A DNA stretch of 64,000 nucleotides from Perca fluviatilis (Eukaryota > Chordata > Actinopteri > Perciformes > Percidae). The DNA is taken from positions 17,249,308 through 17,313,307 of the forward strand of contig NC_053120.1 of the NCBI RefSeq assembly GCF_010015445.1. The letters run 5' to 3'. The translations under genes and the position numbers were made by a program. Shown here piece after piece: positions 27,540 to 64,000 of the stretch; the first letter of the stretch is position 1; the number at the start of each line of letters is the position of its first letter. Under the pieces are notes generated by a model, which ran no database searches, had not been told where the DNA came from, and saw nothing but the letters and a program-made list of their open reading frames with translations.

Positions 27540-28130
27540 TGTATGTAAGTGCAGTAAGAGGCCGAGAGAGCAGTGATGCCTCCGGGTGTCTGTGCAGGAG
27601 GCAGAGCAGCCGGTGACACCGCCCTGTTCCTCACTGCACACAAAAAAACAGCATCCAGCTCTTTGGTTCTGGATGTGACAGCAGCAGGTCTGCGGCCCAA
27701 ACGTGACAGCCTCAGCACTTTATCTGCACTCAGACACACCTTTACTTGACGGCACATACAGCGCATACTCGCTCACGCGGCCAGTTCAGTGGACTGACAT
27801 GCAGAACAACAAAAGCTAACAATGTCGTTCGTTGTCCCTCTTATTCTTAATGTGAAGGATATCGCGCATGGCTTATACACCGGCGGCGGTACAGGCTAAC
27901 ACGCCGCCGTGAATCCTTGCCAACTCCTCACCTGTCAGTCTGCGCCAACAACACGCCGCATTAAAGTCGCGCCAGTCCGTCTGCAGTCTCCCAAATGTAT
28001 CAGTATCCACGAATAAGAGGACAGGAAAGCGCCGTTTTGCGTGGATATCCCAGTCAGCGTCTGCAGAAAGGTCCCTTCTGCCCTATGCTTCTGCCCTCTT
28101 TCTTGTACACACCTCGGTGGTTGCAAAAAG
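27540..28130 (-). promoter_or_regulatory. wdr47: Probable wdr47 promoter and noncoding first exon
   Basis: This stretch is richer in G+C and in CpG (for example GCGGCGGT and CGCCGCCG around 27880-27910) than the AT-rich sequence on either side, and lies upstream of a coding exon that needs a 5'UTR exon. No TATA box position or donor site can be fixed from sequence alone. Confidence 0.4.
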
Positions 28131-28905
28131 AGATAGGCGGTGTCACTCTAAATGTAACTAAATATTAATAAATACATTAACAAAAAACAAAATAAACACC
28201 CTTTTTTTTTTTTTTTTTGTTTTTTTTTTTTAACCCTCTAATTTTTTTTTCGTTAACTAGCATAGGCTACATCTAGAATTTGGTAAAAGTCGTTAACCCA
28301 ATGTTATTCATAGCAACAAATGCCATATAAATTACCCAAAAGTGTTTGTTTGCATTGCCTCCATAATATTCCACAAACCAGACCTGTAACGTTAGGCCTA
28401 GGCTACCTCTTTTATTTTTTACTAAACTATTTTAATTTTAATAAAGTTCCTCTAATAAAATATATATATATATGTAACATCATCCTGCTCTAGGCCTACT
28501 CAACTCAGCTAAAGAGTAGCCTACATGATAAACAATTATGTATTGTAAGTTTGAAAAAAATAGTGAGCCAGCTTACCTAAGAGATTGCTTTGCCAAAATG
28601 AAGTGTTTGATGTCTAACAATTATTCAGCTCAGTGAGGATAAGAATGAGGTTAAACAAATACAAGCCTTGAAAATGATACTGTTGCCTCACACAAAAGTG
28701 TTGATATATTGTTACTGTAAAATGTCTACTGTTAAAACAACAAAAAAAAATAAGAATATGCCCATAAATATTGCATGGTGAAAGATGTGACACCCCATAT
28801 CGTCTTTACGTCTCCTTAATCATTTCTATACATCCAATGGTGATTGACAGATCCATCCAATACTTTTTGTTTTTTACAATAAACACCACATAAATGCTGA
28901 GGCCA
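28131..28905. other. Intergenic, AT-rich, between camsap2 and wdr47
   Basis: Contains a T-rich tract (28202-28250), a short (TA)n at 28455-28473 and unique AT-rich sequence. I see no gene or recognisable repeat family. Confidence 0.5.
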
Positions 28906-28913
28906 TGCTTAGT

Positions 28914-31051
28914 TTTATTAAATGCCAAAAAACAAAAACAAAATTAAAACTACATGTTCAGCAATATGTTGAATGACAGCACAGCATCTGACAAACAAAA
29001 CAAAGTCATCATAGTGAATAGGTATGAGCTCACATGAATACACTGTACAATATCATTAGAGTTTAAATAACCATTTACCTTGGCCTTAAACCGCCATAGA
29101 TAGTGGACATAGCTTCAGTTGACAAATCATTCTAATTACCAACAGAGAAACACTCTGTTACATTAGATTACATTTTCAAAGACATGTACATGCTCTCTTT
29201 TGGTCATAAATATCCCCCCCCTCCCCTCCCGTTAAAAAACAAAGCATAATCTTAGCAGATTTTCTTTTGTTGGAAACCGTACCTGCAAATTATGTTGATT
29301 TGACATTCGGTGGCAAAAGGAACGTGATACTGACACCAATGAAACTCTGTGGCGAGTCTCTACCCGTATGCAGCAACAAGAATCTTCCTTATTCTGCCTT
29401 GCATTATTTTGTGAAATTCATTATCCTAATAACACAAACAAATAAAAGAAATCTAACAACATTAGTATATTGTCTGGTCTATCTAGGACGCGTTGCATCT
29501 ATAGGCTGTTTGGGACAACACGTTTGTGTTATGTAAGAATGTAAGAGCAACAGATGCATAGATGTGTTGAAAATGAAAACCATAGTAACAGTGTGGCAAT
29601 TTTAATGAATCAGCAACACTTGCAGTGATGTACAGTGCAAGCAATTGATTTTTAACTAAGCAATCCAAACTTTATGCTTATGTTAACGACATCTGGTGTT
29701 TGCTTTTACCTTAGGTGCAGACTTCTTTTAAAAGATACAGTAAGTAAGCCTGGTGTGAATCTGAAGTCAATGAAGTACTATTATGAATTTAATTGTAAAT
29801 CCTGATATTGATACAGAGAAAAACTTGTTAGGTGTCATTATCTTGGAATGGAGTCATTTTACTGACACCAGTGGGTGAGAGTGTAATCGTACATTATATT
29901 AATAATCTGCAAAGATCCTATGTGCTGCAGTAGGCAGCATTTGACAATAAAAAATAATACTGAGCTGTTTTATTTGTTCACAAATCTGCTGTGAACCAGC
30001 AGCAGAGTGATTTTCAACACTGGTTCTCAACCTTTTTGGCTGAAGCAATGCCTCATTGTAAACCCCAAGTGAAAACAAACCAGATGGTTAATATAGGGAG
30101 GAGTTTTACTTTCACTGTCTGTCAACTTTACTTCCTGGAGTACATCTTGAGGTTGAAACTACTTCTGTATATTAGGAGTAAAAAGGAATTTAACACAACG
30201 ATTGCAAACATGACAGCATATTTGTATATCAGAAATAGATTTTTTTTTCCACACATAACACGATAGTTCAAATCGTCTGCAGGTGTCTCGACCACCAGGT
30301 TGAGAACCAGTGATCCACGGTAACGTCCTGCATTCTTTGAAATCACTTTCTCAAAAAGGGTTCTGAAAAAGCTGAAACCGCTTGGCTTTGTTGAGCTGAA
30401 CACACACATATACTGTGTGGCTAACACTAGCTGTATGCAATTCGTTTTGTAGTTTTGTGTACCTTAATATACAAACCGTTTTACCCACAGGGATGAAGAA
30501 AAAAAAGTGTTCTTCTAAGTACAAAAAAATCCCATCTGTATACGCCGTTTTACAATCACCTCATTGCACTCACACGCTAAAACAAAACGCGCATAAGGCC
30601 ACACATCAACAGGATAATGCAAACGTAGATCAATATGTACATTAATTAAAAACATTCAGTGCTTCAGTAAAATGTCCCGGCATTCATACTGTCTGATTTT
30701 TTGACGTTTGGCACATAGGAAACAAAACACCCACACATGCCTTCATAACTTGACTCAAACATGACAATCTCTAAAAACACAGAAGTGATAAGCATTGGCA
30801 TACATTCCAGTTGTTCATAATCTTTGAGTCCTATCATGTCCAGACCAGAGTAAGTAGGAAAAACAAGGACAGGAATGCAATGAGAAGAAAAAACAAACAA
30901 ACAAACAAAAATAAACCTAAGACAAATATGCATTCATCTAACTGGCATTGCAGGTGCTTGAATCTTCATGGATATGTACAGTGAAGTGCAAATTGAAATG
31001 GGTATGTTCCATATGAGGGGGGAATGGTGATGTTGGGTGTATTAAGTTCCA
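28914..31051 (-). other. camsap2: 3'UTR of camsap2
   Basis: Follows the camsap2 stop at 31052-31054. A minus-strand AATAAA at 28914-28919 is the most distal strong signal; another lies near 29965, so a shorter form is possible. Holds the MITE at 30018-30312. Confidence 0.55.
30018..30312. mobile_element. hAT-type MITE in the camsap2 3'UTR
   Basis: A 295-base element with 16-base terminal inverted repeats (CACTGGTTCTCAACCT at both ends). The ends resemble hAT (Charlie-like) non-autonomous elements. The 8 bases on each side do not match, so the target duplication has decayed or the limits are off by a few bases. Confidence 0.7.
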
Positions 31052-63244
<32,193 letters not shown>

Positions 63245-63288
63245 CTGGAAGAGAAAACAGTACAGAGAAAGATTTAGAGGGTGAAAAC

Positions 63289-63664
63289 TAGGGGTGGGAA
63301 TAACCAGAGGCCTCACGATACGATACAATCTCAATAATACTTATGTCATGATACGATATTATTGCGATTTTAAACATATTGCAATATTCTGCAACATATT
63401 GCAATTTATTAAATTTTTTCCCGACTTCAAATGTTCAAAATTTTAAATTATGTCCCCAAAAGGAAACTTTGTCAATATCGGTTTTATCTAAAAAGATACA
63501 TTTCTCTGTTTGTTCATCTCACTTCAATTTAAAAAATGGGACAAACTGACCAACACATATACAGTATAGTAAAAGATCAATACTTGGCGACTGTGTATCA
63601 ATACAGTATTGCCATGGAAAATATCACGATGCTATGCTGTATCGATAACTTCCCCCCACCCCTA
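63289..63664. mobile_element. hAT MITE, 376 bases, with perfect target duplication
   Basis: Both ends carry the inverted repeat TAGGGGTGGG, flanked by identical GTGAAAAC (63281-63288 and 63665-63672). The interior is AT-rich with TCACGATACGATA motifs and has no coding capacity. It lies 44 bases beyond the acceptor side of camsap2 exon 63083-63244. Confidence 0.9.
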
Positions 63665-64000
63665 GTGAAAACAAGTAGCTTTGAGGTAGCTGGTGATTCC
63701 AGCAGATGCTTGACTGTGGTCACTTCCTGCAGATAGTATATTTGAAGTATTTTAGCCATTGAAGGTCAAACCCAACTGCAAGTTGGCCAATAGATGAGGA
63801 AATAAGCCCAGTTTGTTTCATTGACACTGCATCTGTAGAGACAGATCACTTTGCTCTGAGAGGAACTGAAACTCGGACCATGACAGCTTTTTAATCTCAG
63901 TGACAGATTGATCTGTCAGACTACAAAAAACTATGACACTAACAGAATCAAGATAAACACATAAGCATAAAAAAGAGCATTTCCTGCATGTTATTGACAA

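Overview
The window is nuclear DNA of a vertebrate, and every line of evidence points to a ray-finned fish, probably a spiny-rayed teleost. All genes are split into short exons with GT-AG borders, the encoded proteins are orthologues of vertebrate genes, and the introns carry long (CA)n tracts, teleost-type tRNA-derived SINEs, LINE 3' ends and many small DNA transposons. There are no prokaryotic operons, CRISPR arrays or phage genes. I found no tRNA or rRNA gene outside SINEs. The species call is an inference; the sequence does not name it.

Layout. (1) 1-6240, plus strand: the 3' part of a GRAMD2-type gene (GRAM domain plus C-terminal membrane anchor; best match GRAMD2B) with a 2.2-kb 3'UTR. 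(2) 6240-8030: intergenic, with retrotransposon 3' ends. (3) 8038-10446, minus strand: a complete four-exon lim2-type gene (lens fibre membrane protein MP20). (4) 10450-12200: intergenic, one long (CA)n. (5) About 12.2-28.1 kb, minus strand: wdr47, reconstructed as 16 coding exons (833 aa) from the LisH/CTLH start to the last WD repeat. Its introns hold a 3.5-kb AT-rich minisatellite invaded by SINEs. (6) 28.1-28.9 kb: short AT-rich intergenic stretch. (7) About 28.9 kb to beyond the right edge, minus strand: camsap2, 16 coding exons in the window covering most of the calponin-homology domain, the linker, coiled coils, microtubule-binding segment and C-terminal CKK domain. The 5' coding exon lies past position 64000.

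The gramd2b-like gene and lim2 converge tail to tail. lim2, wdr47 and camsap2 lie in tandem on the minus strand. The four genes do not form one pathway. WDR47 and CAMSAP2 do: WDR47 is reported to work with CAMSAP-family proteins on microtubule minus ends in neurons and cilia, and here the two genes are adjacent.

The most notable non-genic content is in the camsap2 introns. There is a 3.0-kb hAT transposon with an apparently complete two-exon transposase and a perfect 8-bp target duplication, a decayed second hAT 0.4 kb away, a 376-bp hAT MITE with perfect target duplication, and two TTAA-flanked MITEs head to head forming a long near-palindrome. Two exons, one in wdr47 and one in camsap2, have long (TG)n tracts where the polypyrimidine tract should be. 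One camsap2 intron uses a GC-AG border. I saw no wholly new biological system; the splice-site repeats and the hAT element are the best leads.
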